Part shown: piece by piece, positions 1 through 6,035 of the stretch
Numbering within the stretch: position 1 is the stretch's first letter
Layout: every line of letters begins with the position of its first letter
Assembly (NCBI GenBank): GCA_016875695.1
Contig: VGPB01000068.1
Location: 1 to 9,228 of the forward strand
Source: Chloroflexota bacterium
GTDB taxonomy: Bacteria; Chloroflexota; Dehalococcoidia; UBA2979
Length of the DNA: 9,228 bases
Direction of reading: 5' to 3'
Notes under the pieces: model-generated
Told to the model about the DNA's origin: nothing
Database searches by the model: none
What the model saw: only the letters and a program-made list of their open reading frames with translations
Position numbers and translations under genes: made by a program

Positions 1-124
1 GCCATGCGGCGGTGGCGGCCGCGCCGGCGCCGAACGGCGGCCCGGTAAGAGGGTGGCCGCAGCGCGCGCAGAACGCGTCGTCGTCGCGCGCCTCGCGGCC
101 GCAGCGCGTGCAGAGCTGTGCCAT
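1..124 (-). CDS. Zinc-ribbon protein, N-terminal part (runs off the left edge)
   Basis: Only the first 41 codons lie in the window. The protein opens with a classic zinc ribbon: two CxxCG knuckles, Cys5/Cys8 and Cys19/Cys22, separated by a short acidic linker, then a Gly/Ala/Pro-rich stretch. Such ribbons are common at the N-terminus of bacterial proteins that continue into a membrane segment or an unrelated domain, so the ribbon alone does not give the function. The start is well supported: the ATG at 122-124 is preceded by GGAGG with a 7-nt spacer. The gene follows the DUF5677-like gene on the same strand after a 75-bp gap, so co-transcription is possible but not shown. Confidence 0.75.
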   Translation of the reverse strand, partial: MAQLCTRCGREARDDDAFCARCGHPLTGPPFGAGAAATAAW

Positions 125-199
125 CGACGTCCCTCCGGTCGCCGCGTGCGCCGACATCGTCGCCCACGCGCCCGCATGGCACGAGCGCGGTCGCGGGTG

Positions 200-1096
200 C
201 TAGGCGCCCGGCGGCGGGGGTAAGACGTCGGCGCGCGCCATGAATTCCTCGTGCTGCAGGTCGGCCTCCGCGGCGCGCCGCACGAGGTCCAGCAGCCGGC
301 CGCGGAACGCCGTCTCGACCTCCGGGCCGACGCTGCGCGCGTAGGTCGCGAGCACGCGCCCACCCTGGATGGGCAGCGCGAACAACGGCTGGATCAGCGG
401 CGTCGTCCACGCCACGTGCGCCTCGAACTGCTCGTCGCCGGCGAGGTGGAACGTCACCAGCTCGTGCCACGCGCCGTGCGTGGAGCCAGCGCCGAGGCTG
501 TGCATCGCGCGCGCGGAGGGCTCGCCGATCGCCGCGAGCCGCTCGGGCAGCGAGGGCCAGGCGCCGGCGGCGCCGGGCGGCGGCACGTCGGCGGGGGTCA
601 GGGCGGCGAGCCGGAGCTTGTGCTCGATGGCGCGGCGCGCGCGCTGCTCCATCGGCAGCTCATCGCCGCGGCGCAGCTCGCGGTTGCGCGCGAGGTGGTC
701 GAGCAGCTCGCGATCCGGGCGCAGCGCCTCGACAACGAACGCCTGCGCGCGCTCGGGCCCGCCGCGCAGCAGGTACGCGAGGTCAACGACCGACTCGAAG
801 AGCAGGCGATCGAACAGCGCCTGCAGCTCGCCGTGGCCGGCGAAGGTGCCGACGAGCAGGGCGCGCGCGTACTTAACGATGCGCACGACGAGGCCGCGCC
901 GGATCGCGGCGTCGCGCCCCACGTCGTCGGCGGCGCGCACGCCCGCGAGCAACGCGGCGAGCTCGCCGAACTCGGTGGCGAGGCCGACGGCGACGTGGCG
1001 GAACGGCTCGTCGGAGCGCGCGTGCTCGAGCGCCCGCCGGTCGACGAGCTCCGGCACCGGCCACGCGCCGTCCGACGGGAGCCCCGTCACCGCCAT
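200..1096 (-). CDS. DUF5677-like protein of unknown function
   Basis: A 298-residue, mostly helical, soluble-looking protein with no signal peptide or membrane segment. The central part (LLFESVVDLAYLLRG, followed by a charged helical stretch rich in Arg and Glu) resembles the DUF5677 family, whose members carry an Arg/Glu-rich helical core. This resemblance is from memory of the family pattern and is not certain. The frame is open up to 1378, but I place the start at ATG 1094-1096 because AGGAGGT (1104-1110) lies 7 nt upstream; no such site precedes the longer versions, and the extra 94 residues are low-complexity Arg/Ala/Ser typical of an off-frame GC-rich read. The gene lies 52 bp downstream of the small 84-residue gene, and the gap holds a perfect palindrome. 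The stop is TAG. Confidence 0.75.
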   Translation of the reverse strand: MAVTGLPSDGAWPVPELVDRRALEHARSDEPFRHVAVGLATEFGELAALLAGVRAADDVGRDAAIRRGLVVRIVKYARALLVGTFAGHGELQALFDRLLFESVVDLAYLLRGGPERAQAFVVEALRPDRELLDHLARNRELRRGDELPMEQRARRAIEHKLRLAALTPADVPPPGAAGAWPSLPERLAAIGEPSARAMHSLGAGSTHGAWHELVTFHLAGDEQFEAHVAWTTPLIQPLFALPIQGGRVLATYARSVGPEVETAFRGRLLDLVRRAAEADLQHEEFMARADVLPPPPGA

Positions 1097-1113
1097 GTGC
1101 GCGACCTCCTCGC

Positions 1114-1137
1114 CGCCCCGGCGTGCACGCCGGGGCG
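1114..1137. repeat. Perfect 24-bp palindrome in the leader of the DUF5677-like gene
   Basis: The 12-base half cgccccggcgtg is followed directly by its exact reverse complement, with no central spacer. The palindrome lies wholly in the 52-bp gap between two minus-strand genes, 3 nt from the AGGAGGT ribosome binding site of the downstream gene. No T-rich tract follows on either strand, so it is not a standard intrinsic terminator. A dimeric-repressor operator, or an RNA hairpin affecting translation or mRNA stability, are both possible. Confidence 0.6.
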
Positions 1138-1148
1138 CAGCGCCGAGC

Positions 1149-1403
1149 CTACAGCAGCGGGCGCCCGTGCTCCGCGATCTCGGCATCGCGCTCCGCGCGG
1201 CGCAGCGCCTCGCCGGAGCAGCCGAGCGCGCGCAACTCGCGCTCGAACATGTCGCGCGCGTGCACGGCCTGCAGTAGCTCGGCGCGCGTGAAGGCGCCGC
1301 CGGTGTCCTGCACCACGGCGTGGTAGCGCCGCCACTCACGGTAGAGCGCGCGGCACTCCTCGCCATGCTCGTGCCCAAGCGCGAACGCCGCCGCCTCCGC
1401 CAT
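1149..1403 (-). CDS. Small conserved-looking hypothetical protein (84 aa)
   Basis: I do not recognise this protein. It is 84 residues long, hydrophilic, rich in Glu, Arg and Ala and probably all-helical, with two Cys (Cys17 and Cys61) that do not form a metal motif. Codon use supports a real gene: nearly every codon ends in G or C, as in its neighbours. The ATG at 1401-1403 is the natural start although no clear ribosome binding site precedes it. It sits 48 bp after the epimerase remnant and 52 bp before the DUF5677-like gene, on the same strand, so it may be co-transcribed with the latter. Confidence 0.6.
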   Translation of the reverse strand: MAEAAAFALGHEHGEECRALYREWRRYHAVVQDTGGAFTRAELLQAVHARDMFERELRALGCSGEALRRAERDAEIAEHGRPLL

Positions 1404-1451
1404 GGTTCGAGTCTACGGCGGCGGGATGAGCCGCGCGCTTAGCGCGAGCCC

Positions 1452-1684
1452 TCAGAAGAGGCGCTTGGCGAGGCCGAGCACGCCCTGGCTCCACGGCACG
1501 CGGTGGGTGACGCCGCTCTGGTGCGCGAAGCGGTCGAGGTTCGCAACGTACCAGCGGTAGTTGCGCAGCAGCGCTTCGCGGTTGGAGTAGCGCGGGGTCC
1601 ACCCGAGCACGCGTTACGCCTTCTCAATATCGAGCGCGCGGGTGTACCGAGCGTGGGCCGCGCGTCCACGCTCGACCGGCACGC
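1452..1684 (-). pseudogene. C-terminal remnant of an NAD-dependent sugar epimerase/dehydratase
   Basis: Read on the minus strand in one frame, the sequence gives the C-terminal end of an extended short-chain dehydrogenase/reductase of the nucleotide-sugar epimerase type: ALDIEKA, a stop, then RVLGWTPRYSNREALLRNYR, then WYVANLDRF, ending near HRVPWSQGVLGLAKRLF. The K-A-x-x-x-LGW-x-P-x-Y-S motif is characteristic of the C-terminus of these enzymes. The Rossmann domain and the SYK active site are absent, because the acyl-CoA dehydrogenase gene ends immediately upstream at 1685. An in-frame TAA (1614-1616) interrupts the remnant; a CAA-to-TAA change would explain it. No start codon or ribosome binding site is apparent. 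A short GC hairpin (1434-1446) lies just past the TGA stop. I call it a truncated, dead gene fragment of about 77 codons. Confidence 0.75.
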
Positions 1685-3328
1685 CTAGCGCGCGGCCTGT
1701 GCGAGCAACTGGCGGCCGATCACCTTGAGCTCGAGGATCGGCTTCACGCCCTCGAAGATCGGCAGCACGAGCGCGTCGACGACGTAGCGCGAGACCGGGT
1801 CCTCCTCCGAGTAGCCCCAGCCGCCGTGCAGCTGCTGGGCGGCTTGCGAGGTTTCGACGGCCACGTCGCAGGCGAGCAGCTTCGCCATGGGCGCCTCCAT
1901 GCCGCGGCTGTCGAAGCCACGCGCGGCGGCGTATGTGAGCTGGCGCGCGGCCGCGAGGTGGGTCGACATCACGCCGATGCGGTGCTGGGTGAGCTGGTAC
2001 TCGGCGAGCGGCAGTCCGAACTGGCTACGCTGCACGACGTACTGGCAGGCCTTCTCGAGGGAGGCCTGCGCGACGCCGATAGCGCGGCCGCCGGTCTGCA
2101 GGCGCGCCGCGGCGAAGCCGCCCATCTGCACGAAGAAGCCCTGTCCGATGCCCGCGTCTTCGCCGACGAGGTGCTCGTGCGCGACCCAGTAGTTGTCGAT
2201 AGCGATGGTGAACGAGTGCATGCCGCGGTAGCCCGGCGTCGAGTTGGCGGTGCCGGTGAGCACGCCGCCCTCGGGTTGCTCGTGCCGCCACGCGTGGCCG
2301 GGGTACGGGGCCTTAGGCACAATGAACAGCGAGAGCCCGCGCGCGCCCTTCGAGACGTCCGGGTCGGTGCGCACGAGCATAGAGAGCACGTCGGCGCGGC
2401 CGGAGAAGGTGCTCCACGCCTTCGCGCCGTTGATGCGCCAGCCGCGGCGGCCGTCGTGGTCGGCGAGCTCGGCGCGCGTCTGTACGCTCGCGTTGTCGGA
2501 GCCGATGTCGGGCTCGGTCACGGCGACCGCGACGATCGTCTCGCCGCGGGCGAGCCGGGGCAGCCAGTGCTGCTTCTGCTCCTCGGTGCCCGCGGCGAGC
2601 AGCGCGCGCGAGAGGATCTCGGGGCGCGTCGCGAGCGAGCCGGCGGCAGCGAGCGAGGCGACCGAGAGCTCCTCGGTGATGATGATCATCGCGAGGTCGC
2701 CCATGCCAGTGCCGCCGTACGCCTCCGGGATGGAGGAGCCGAAGAAGCCCTGCGCGGCGAACTTCTGGATCAGGTCCTCGGGCACGAGCAGGTCCTGGCG
2801 GTGGATCTCCTGCGCGCGGGGCGCGACCTCGTTGCGCGCGAACTCACGCGCGGTCTGCCGCGTGAGCACGGCGACCTCGTCCTCGAGGTCGACGTTGTTC
2901 GCGCCGCCGGCGGCGATGCGAGCGCGGCCGATCTCACGCAGCCGCGCCTCGGCGAGCCCGGCGCGGATCGCGGCGCGCACCGCGTCGCCCTCGAGCGCGC
3001 CAGCGGCTTCGGCGACGCCGAAGTCGTCCCAGTGGGCCTCGACGGCGCCGCGCAGCGCCTGCGCGACCTCGGCGGCGTACGCGTGGGCCTCCAGCGCCAT
3101 AATGGCGTCGGGGCGGCCGGCGGCGGCGAGCCGCCCGGCGGTGGCGGTGAGCTCGTGGGCGGCGCGCACCTGCGTCGCGAGGTAGGCGACGCGCTCGGTG
3201 TGCACCTGGTAGTCGTCGATCTTCGCGCCGCCTTCGGTGAGCTGCGCTGCGTGGCGCAGCGCGGCCATGCTCACGGCCTGCGCGACATCCACTAGCAGGC
3301 GCGCGCTGCCCAGCTCGCTCGTCGCCAT
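1685..3328 (-). CDS. mcd: Acyl-CoA dehydrogenase, probably (2S)-methylsuccinyl-CoA dehydrogenase
   Basis: A 547-residue FAD-dependent acyl-CoA dehydrogenase. Ordinary family members have about 380 residues; this one has an extra helical N-terminal region of about 150 residues, then the three standard domains from about residue 150. That length and layout are known for methylsuccinyl-CoA dehydrogenase of the ethylmalonyl-CoA pathway, which oxidises (2S)-methylsuccinyl-CoA to mesaconyl-CoA and passes electrons to ETF. Visible motifs are TEPDIGSD (271-278, flavin/substrate region), RSQFG (434-438), QLHGGWGY (499-506) and IFEG with the presumed catalytic base Glu526. The segments around SLATRPEI, GYRGMHSF and RLQTGGRAIGVAQ also match my recollection of Mcd. 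The start is ATG 3326-3328 with GGAGG 7 nt upstream. It lies 32 bp after the mesaconyl-CoA hydratase gene, whose product catalyses the next step, which strengthens the assignment. Another long acyl-CoA dehydrogenase subfamily remains possible. Confidence 0.82.
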   Translation of the reverse strand: MATSELGSARLLVDVAQAVSMAALRHAAQLTEGGAKIDDYQVHTERVAYLATQVRAAHELTATAGRLAAAGRPDAIMALEAHAYAAEVAQALRGAVEAHWDDFGVAEAAGALEGDAVRAAIRAGLAEARLREIGRARIAAGGANNVDLEDEVAVLTRQTAREFARNEVAPRAQEIHRQDLLVPEDLIQKFAAQGFFGSSIPEAYGGTGMGDLAMIIITEELSVASLAAAGSLATRPEILSRALLAAGTEEQKQHWLPRLARGETIVAVAVTEPDIGSDNASVQTRAELADHDGRRGWRINGAKAWSTFSGRADVLSMLVRTDPDVSKGARGLSLFIVPKAPYPGHAWRHEQPEGGVLTGTANSTPGYRGMHSFTIAIDNYWVAHEHLVGEDAGIGQGFFVQMGGFAAARLQTGGRAIGVAQASLEKACQYVVQRSQFGLPLAEYQLTQHRIGVMSTHLAAARQLTYAAARGFDSRGMEAPMAKLLACDVAVETSQAAQQLHGGWGYSEEDPVSRYVVDALVLPIFEGVKPILELKVIGRQLLAQAAR

Positions 3329-3360
3329 CGCGGTCCCTCCAGCTCTCCGGCAGGCCGGCG

Positions 3361-4443
3361 CTAGTGAGCGCCGGGCGCCTTCGGCACAAGCACGGTGTAG
3401 TCGAGGTCGAGCACCACGTTGGGGTGGTAGCGCTCACGGCCGTCGTCGCCGGCGACCCTGAACGACTGCTCCTCGGTGGCGGGGTCGGCGTTCTTGACGC
3501 CGACAAGGCGCAGGCGCAGCGCGCCGCAGTCGGGCCGCCCGAGCTCGATGCGCTCCAGCACGTCGGTCCACGCGAACACGGTGTCGCCGGCGAACGTGGG
3601 GTTCGAATGGGTGCCGGCGTTGAAGGCGAGGATACGCAGCGCGCGCTCCAGCCCGTTGAAGGACAGCGCGCGCGCGATCGAGATCACGTGACCGCCGTAG
3701 ATCACGCGCCGGCCGAAGCGCGTGCCCTTGAGCGCGTGGGCGTTGAAGTGGGCGCGCGCCGTGTTCTGGTAGAGGCGGGCCGCCATCTGGTGCTCGGCCT
3801 CCTCGATGGCGACGCCTTCGACATGATGGATGCGCTCGCCGGGCTCGAAGTCCTGCCACCAGGCGCGCCCGCCAGGGACGGAGGCGTCGTAGCGCTCGAG
3901 GTGCAGCGCGGCGGGCACGTGCAGCGTGGCGGCGTCGACGGCCTCGGGTGTGGGCGGCGCGTCGTCGACGCCGGTGCTCGCGTCGGGGTCGCGGCGGTTG
4001 ACGAGCACCCAGCGGATGTAGCTGAGCACGACCTCGCCGCGCTGGTTGGTGCCCTCGGTGCGCACCCAGACGACGCCGGTGCCGCCGGAGGCGGACTCGC
4101 GGCGCCCGAGCACGGTGCTGCGCGCGCGGAGCGTGTCGCCGGGGTAGACCGGCGCGCCGAAGCGCACGTCGGCGTAGCCGAGATTGGCGACGGCGTTCAG
4201 CGAGATGTCTGGGACGGACTTGCCGAACACGGTGTGGAAGACGAGCAGGTCGTTGATGGTCTCGCGCACGAAGCCTAACGAACGCGCGAACTCGACGTCG
4301 CAGTGCAGGGGGTAGCGGTCAGCGGTCAGCGCGATGTAGAGCGCGGCGTCGCCCTCGGTGAGCGTGCGGGGCACGGCGTGCACGAGTTCGCGACCGGTGA
4401 CGAGGTCTTCGAAGTAGTTGCCCGCCGACGCCAGCGCCGCCAC
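3361..4443 (-). CDS. mch: Mesaconyl-CoA hydratase (beta-methylmalyl-CoA dehydratase), two MaoC domains
   Basis: This enzyme hydrates mesaconyl-CoA to beta-methylmalyl-CoA, a step of the ethylmalonyl-CoA pathway (and in reverse of the 3-hydroxypropionate cycle). The protein has two hot-dog (MaoC) halves. The first contains NYFEDLVTGRELVHAVPRTL, then INDLLVFHTVFGKSVPDISL and GTNQRGEVVLSYIRWVLV; the second contains VEGVAIEEAEHQMAARLYQN, HFNAH and GRRVIYGGHVISIARALSFN. These blocks agree closely with the Rhodobacter enzyme as I remember it (about 343 residues; here 360). I favour the GTG start at 4441-4443: GGGAGG lies 5 nt upstream and the N-terminus then has family length. An ATG at 4480-4482 (373 residues, AGGAGG 12 nt upstream) is the alternative, but it overlaps a good -10 hexamer. 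The gene heads the run that continues with the methylsuccinyl-CoA dehydrogenase. Confidence 0.88.
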   Translation of the reverse strand: MAALASAGNYFEDLVTGRELVHAVPRTLTEGDAALYIALTADRYPLHCDVEFARSLGFVRETINDLLVFHTVFGKSVPDISLNAVANLGYADVRFGAPVYPGDTLRARSTVLGRRESASGGTGVVWVRTEGTNQRGEVVLSYIRWVLVNRRDPDASTGVDDAPPTPEAVDAATLHVPAALHLERYDASVPGGRAWWQDFEPGERIHHVEGVAIEEAEHQMAARLYQNTARAHFNAHALKGTRFGRRVIYGGHVISIARALSFNGLERALRILAFNAGTHSNPTFAGDTVFAWTDVLERIELGRPDCGALRLRLVGVKNADPATEEQSFRVAGDDGRERYHPNVVLDLDYTVLVPKAPGAH

Positions 4444-4480
4444 GGCCGCCTCCCGTTCTCCGGGGCCCCACCCCCGGCGC

Positions 4481-4486
4481 ATTGTA
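4481..4486 (-). promoter_or_regulatory. Possible -10 box for the hydratase-dehydrogenase operon
   Basis: TACAAT on the minus strand is a near-consensus -10 hexamer in an otherwise very GC-rich sequence. A transcript beginning about 7 nt downstream would have a leader of about 30 nt containing the GGGAGG site (4449-4454) that serves the GTG start at 4443. The -35 region is weak: about 17 nt upstream the minus strand reads CTTCCG. The hexamer overlaps the alternative ATG at 4482, so both cannot be right. Confidence 0.35.
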
Positions 4487-4518
4487 GGCGCGCGCCTCCT
4501 GAGCGGAAGGCAGAGCTG

Positions 4519-4577
4519 AGGAACCCGCTCGCCCACCCTTGTGTCATGCGAGGGGCTTTGCCCCTCGCGCTCCCTGG
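4519..4577 (+). repeat. 59-bp dispersed repeat, copy A, with hairpin
   Basis: This sequence recurs at 8297-8355 in the same orientation with 51 of 59 positions identical by hand count. It begins aggaacccgc, has a shared cgcccacccttg block, and ends with an inverted repeat: 9-bp arms gcgaggggc and gcccctcgc at 4548-4568 around a ttt loop. Here it lies between the divergent hydratase and small-protein genes, so it is not acting as a terminator for either one. It resembles REP-type or MITE-like intergenic repeats; its function is unknown. Confidence 0.75.
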
Positions 4578-4673
4578 TCCAGAACAGCCGTGAGTGCCTT
4601 GCACTCCCCTGGCGCTGATTCGTGTCGCGGCGGTCGCGCGCCCCAGGCCCAGCGCTCGACCGATAGCCACGGC

Positions 4674-4679
4674 TATACT
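4674..4679 (+). promoter_or_regulatory. Possible -10 box (TATACT) for the 82-aa gene
   Basis: TATACT lies 26 nt upstream of the GTG start at 4706, leaving a short leader with the GGAGGAG ribosome binding site. No convincing -35 hexamer is present at 16-18 nt spacing. The call rests on a near-consensus AT-rich hexamer in GC-rich surroundings at the expected distance. Confidence 0.4.
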
Positions 4680-4705
4680 CTCCACGGGCAGCCGGAGGAG
4701 CCTGC

Positions 4706-4954
4706 GTGGGAACGAAAGAGCTCGAGGCGCTGGTGGCGGTGCTGCAGCAGCAGCTCGCGGAGGGTCGCGCGGGTCACGTGCTGGGCACGTGGACCATCCA
4801 TTATGACAAAGACCGCTCCGCGTTCACGTTCGACAAGTGCGAGGACGGCGTGTACTGCGAGGAGCGGCCCGCGGTGATTAGCCTCGACCGACGCGTGCTC
4901 GACCCGGGCGGGCCGATCGGTGGCTACCCGCCGGAGCCGACAGCGAGCGCGTAG
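4706..4954 (+). CDS. Small hypothetical protein (82 aa)
   Basis: I do not recognise this protein. Residues 1-20 form a likely helix (KELEALVAVLQQQLAEG). The central part, about 24-60, looks like a small beta-sheet: GTWTIHYDKDRSAFTFDKC, then an acidic turn, then PAVISLDRRVLD. The tail is rich in Gly and Pro. Two Cys residues near the middle (KCEDGVYCEE) are six residues apart; they could pair or bind metal, but they do not form a known motif. The start is GTG 4706-4708 with GGAGGAG (4694-4700) 5 nt upstream. Its last 31 bp overlap the 3' end of the opposing response-regulator gene. Codon use matches the neighbours, so I take it as real. Confidence 0.7.
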   Translation: MGTKELEALVAVLQQQLAEGRAGHVLGTWTIHYDKDRSAFTFDKCEDGVYCEERPAVISLDRRVLDPGGPIGGYPPEPTASA

Positions 4955-5619
4955 CCGACGCGTGATACCGTGCCCGTGCACAGCATGGACTCGCTGCCGC
5001 GCACCCGGCGCAGCTTGCGGCGCAGCGCGCTGATGTGGCCCTTGAGCAGCGTGCCGTCGGGCAAGTTAGGGTAGCTCCACACGCGCTGGTTGATGAAGAC
5101 GTGCGGCAGCGCCTGACCCGGCACGGCGGCCATCGTCTGCAGGATTGCGTACTCGATGGGCGTGCAGTGCAGGTCTGTGCCGTCGAGGTACGCGGTCTTG
5201 CGCTCGGCGTCGAGCTCGAGCCCGCAGCCGTGCAGCGGGTCCGGGTCGGCGCCTGCGGCGTCGACCCGTCGCGCGAGGGCGCGCACTCGCGCGACGAGCA
5301 CGGCCGGTTGGAACGGCTTGACGATGTAGTCGTCCGCGCCGGCGGCGAATCCCGCGAGCAGGTCGCACTCGCGATCGAGCCGCGACACGAAGACGAGGCC
5401 GACGGCGGGCCACTGCGCGCGCAGCACACGCGCGAGCGCGCCGCCGGCGCCGTCCGGCAGCTCTGCCTCCAGCACTACGGCGTCGGGCGCGCACTGGGCG
5501 GCCGCGCGCAGCGCCGCGGCGGCCGACGCCGCCAGCTGCGGCTCGTGCCCGTCGCGCCGCAGCGCCTCTCCGATGATCTCCGCCTACTCGCCGTCACCGT
5601 CCGCGACCACCACGCGCAT
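4924..5619 (-). pseudogene. OmpR-family response regulator with an in-frame amber codon and altered receiver
   Basis: From ATG 5617-5619 the frame encodes a receiver domain (about 1-120) and an OmpR/PhoB-type winged helix (about 128-228; LHCTPIEYAILQTMA, VWSYP, GHISALRRKLRRV). It is interrupted by TAG at codon 12 (5584-5586), inside the first receiver helix; one change from CAG (Gln) would produce it. TAG ends most other genes here, so readthrough or recoding is unlikely. The receiver is also atypical. The phospho-acceptor position is Glu51 (VVLEAELPDG, normally Asp), and the second residue of the acidic pocket is Gly8 (VADGD). The switch Ser79 and conserved Lys101 (DDYIVKPF) remain. Without the stop the protein would be 231 residues. 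A later GTG at 5475 leaves an open frame of 183 codons but cuts away half the receiver. No histidine kinase lies nearby. Whether the stop is real or an assembly error cannot be told. Confidence 0.75.
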
Positions 5620-5783
5620 CGTCCCGCCCTCTCGCGCCGTCTCCCGTGTTGCGCGGGATGATGGCGCGGCGCGCCACGCGGGAGCAGGGACGAACGCACC
5701 ATTGGCGCGCACGCGCGCGCACTATCTCCGCTGATACGCGCCGTCGCAGCGAGCGGTGCGAACGACCGCGAGCGAGGCGTCGC

Positions 5784-6035
5784 TCAGGCGCGCCGCGGCC
5801 AGTGCCGCTGGCGCTGGCGCAGCCACGCGATGCCCTCGCCGCCCGGCGCGTACTCGGAGCGCGCTTCGGCGCGGCCCAGCACAATGCTCGTCACGGTGGG
5901 CGGCGACCAGCGTGACAGCGAGTCGCCCCGGGCGGTGCGCTCGCTACGCGCCTCACGCACCACGGCGAGCTCGAGCGGCTCGCGCGGGGTGGCGTGCGCT
6001 TCTACGCCCGCCTCGATCACTTCACCCACGAGCAC
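5784..6035 (-). CDS. Hypothetical protein, probably the frameshifted C-terminal part of the HTH gene
   Basis: About 83 residues with codon use like its neighbours but no domain I recognise: VLVGEVIEAGVEAHATP, then an Arg-rich middle with LSRWSPPTVTSIVLGRAEAR, and a basic tail ending RHWPRRA. Possible GTG starts at 6035 and 6029 and an ATG at 6089 all lack a ribosome binding site, and all lie inside the 3' end of the HTH gene. If one base were removed from the G5 run at 6039-6043 (C5 on the coding strand), the two frames would join smoothly as ...TPQAVAGPAVLVGEVIEAG.... I therefore think this is the C-terminal half of one protein of about 200 residues, broken by a one-base insertion. The alternative is a separate, overlapping and translationally coupled gene. 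Confidence 0.5.
   Translation of the reverse strand: MLVGEVIEAGVEAHATPREPLELAVVREARSERTARGDSLSRWSPPTVTSIVLGRAEARSEYAPGGEGIAWLRQRQRHWPRRA

Noticed and set aside
251..1291. Long plus-strand open frame opposite the DUF5677-like gene
   Set aside because: The product is repetitive Arg/Ala/Glu-rich sequence typical of the antisense of a GC-rich gene, and the minus strand has a better start signal and natural composition.
1097..1378. N-terminal extension of the DUF5677-like protein
   Set aside because: The extra 94 residues are Arg/Ser/Ala-rich junk that overlaps the better-supported 84-residue gene in another frame, and the ATG at 1096 has its own AGGAGGT.
1826..3295. 489-codon plus-strand open frame opposite the acyl-CoA dehydrogenase
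   Set aside because: The opposite strand encodes a full, recognisable enzyme; this frame gives low-complexity Gly/Ala/Arg/Leu sequence and has no ribosome binding site.
4548..4568. Intrinsic terminator at repeat copy A
   Set aside because: The neighbouring genes diverge from this point, so no transcript from either gene would end here, and no T-tract follows the stem.
5584..5586. Amber codon read as an amino acid (stop-codon recoding)
   Set aside because: TAG is the normal stop of at least six other genes in this window, so genome-wide reassignment is not credible and no local recoding signal is visible.
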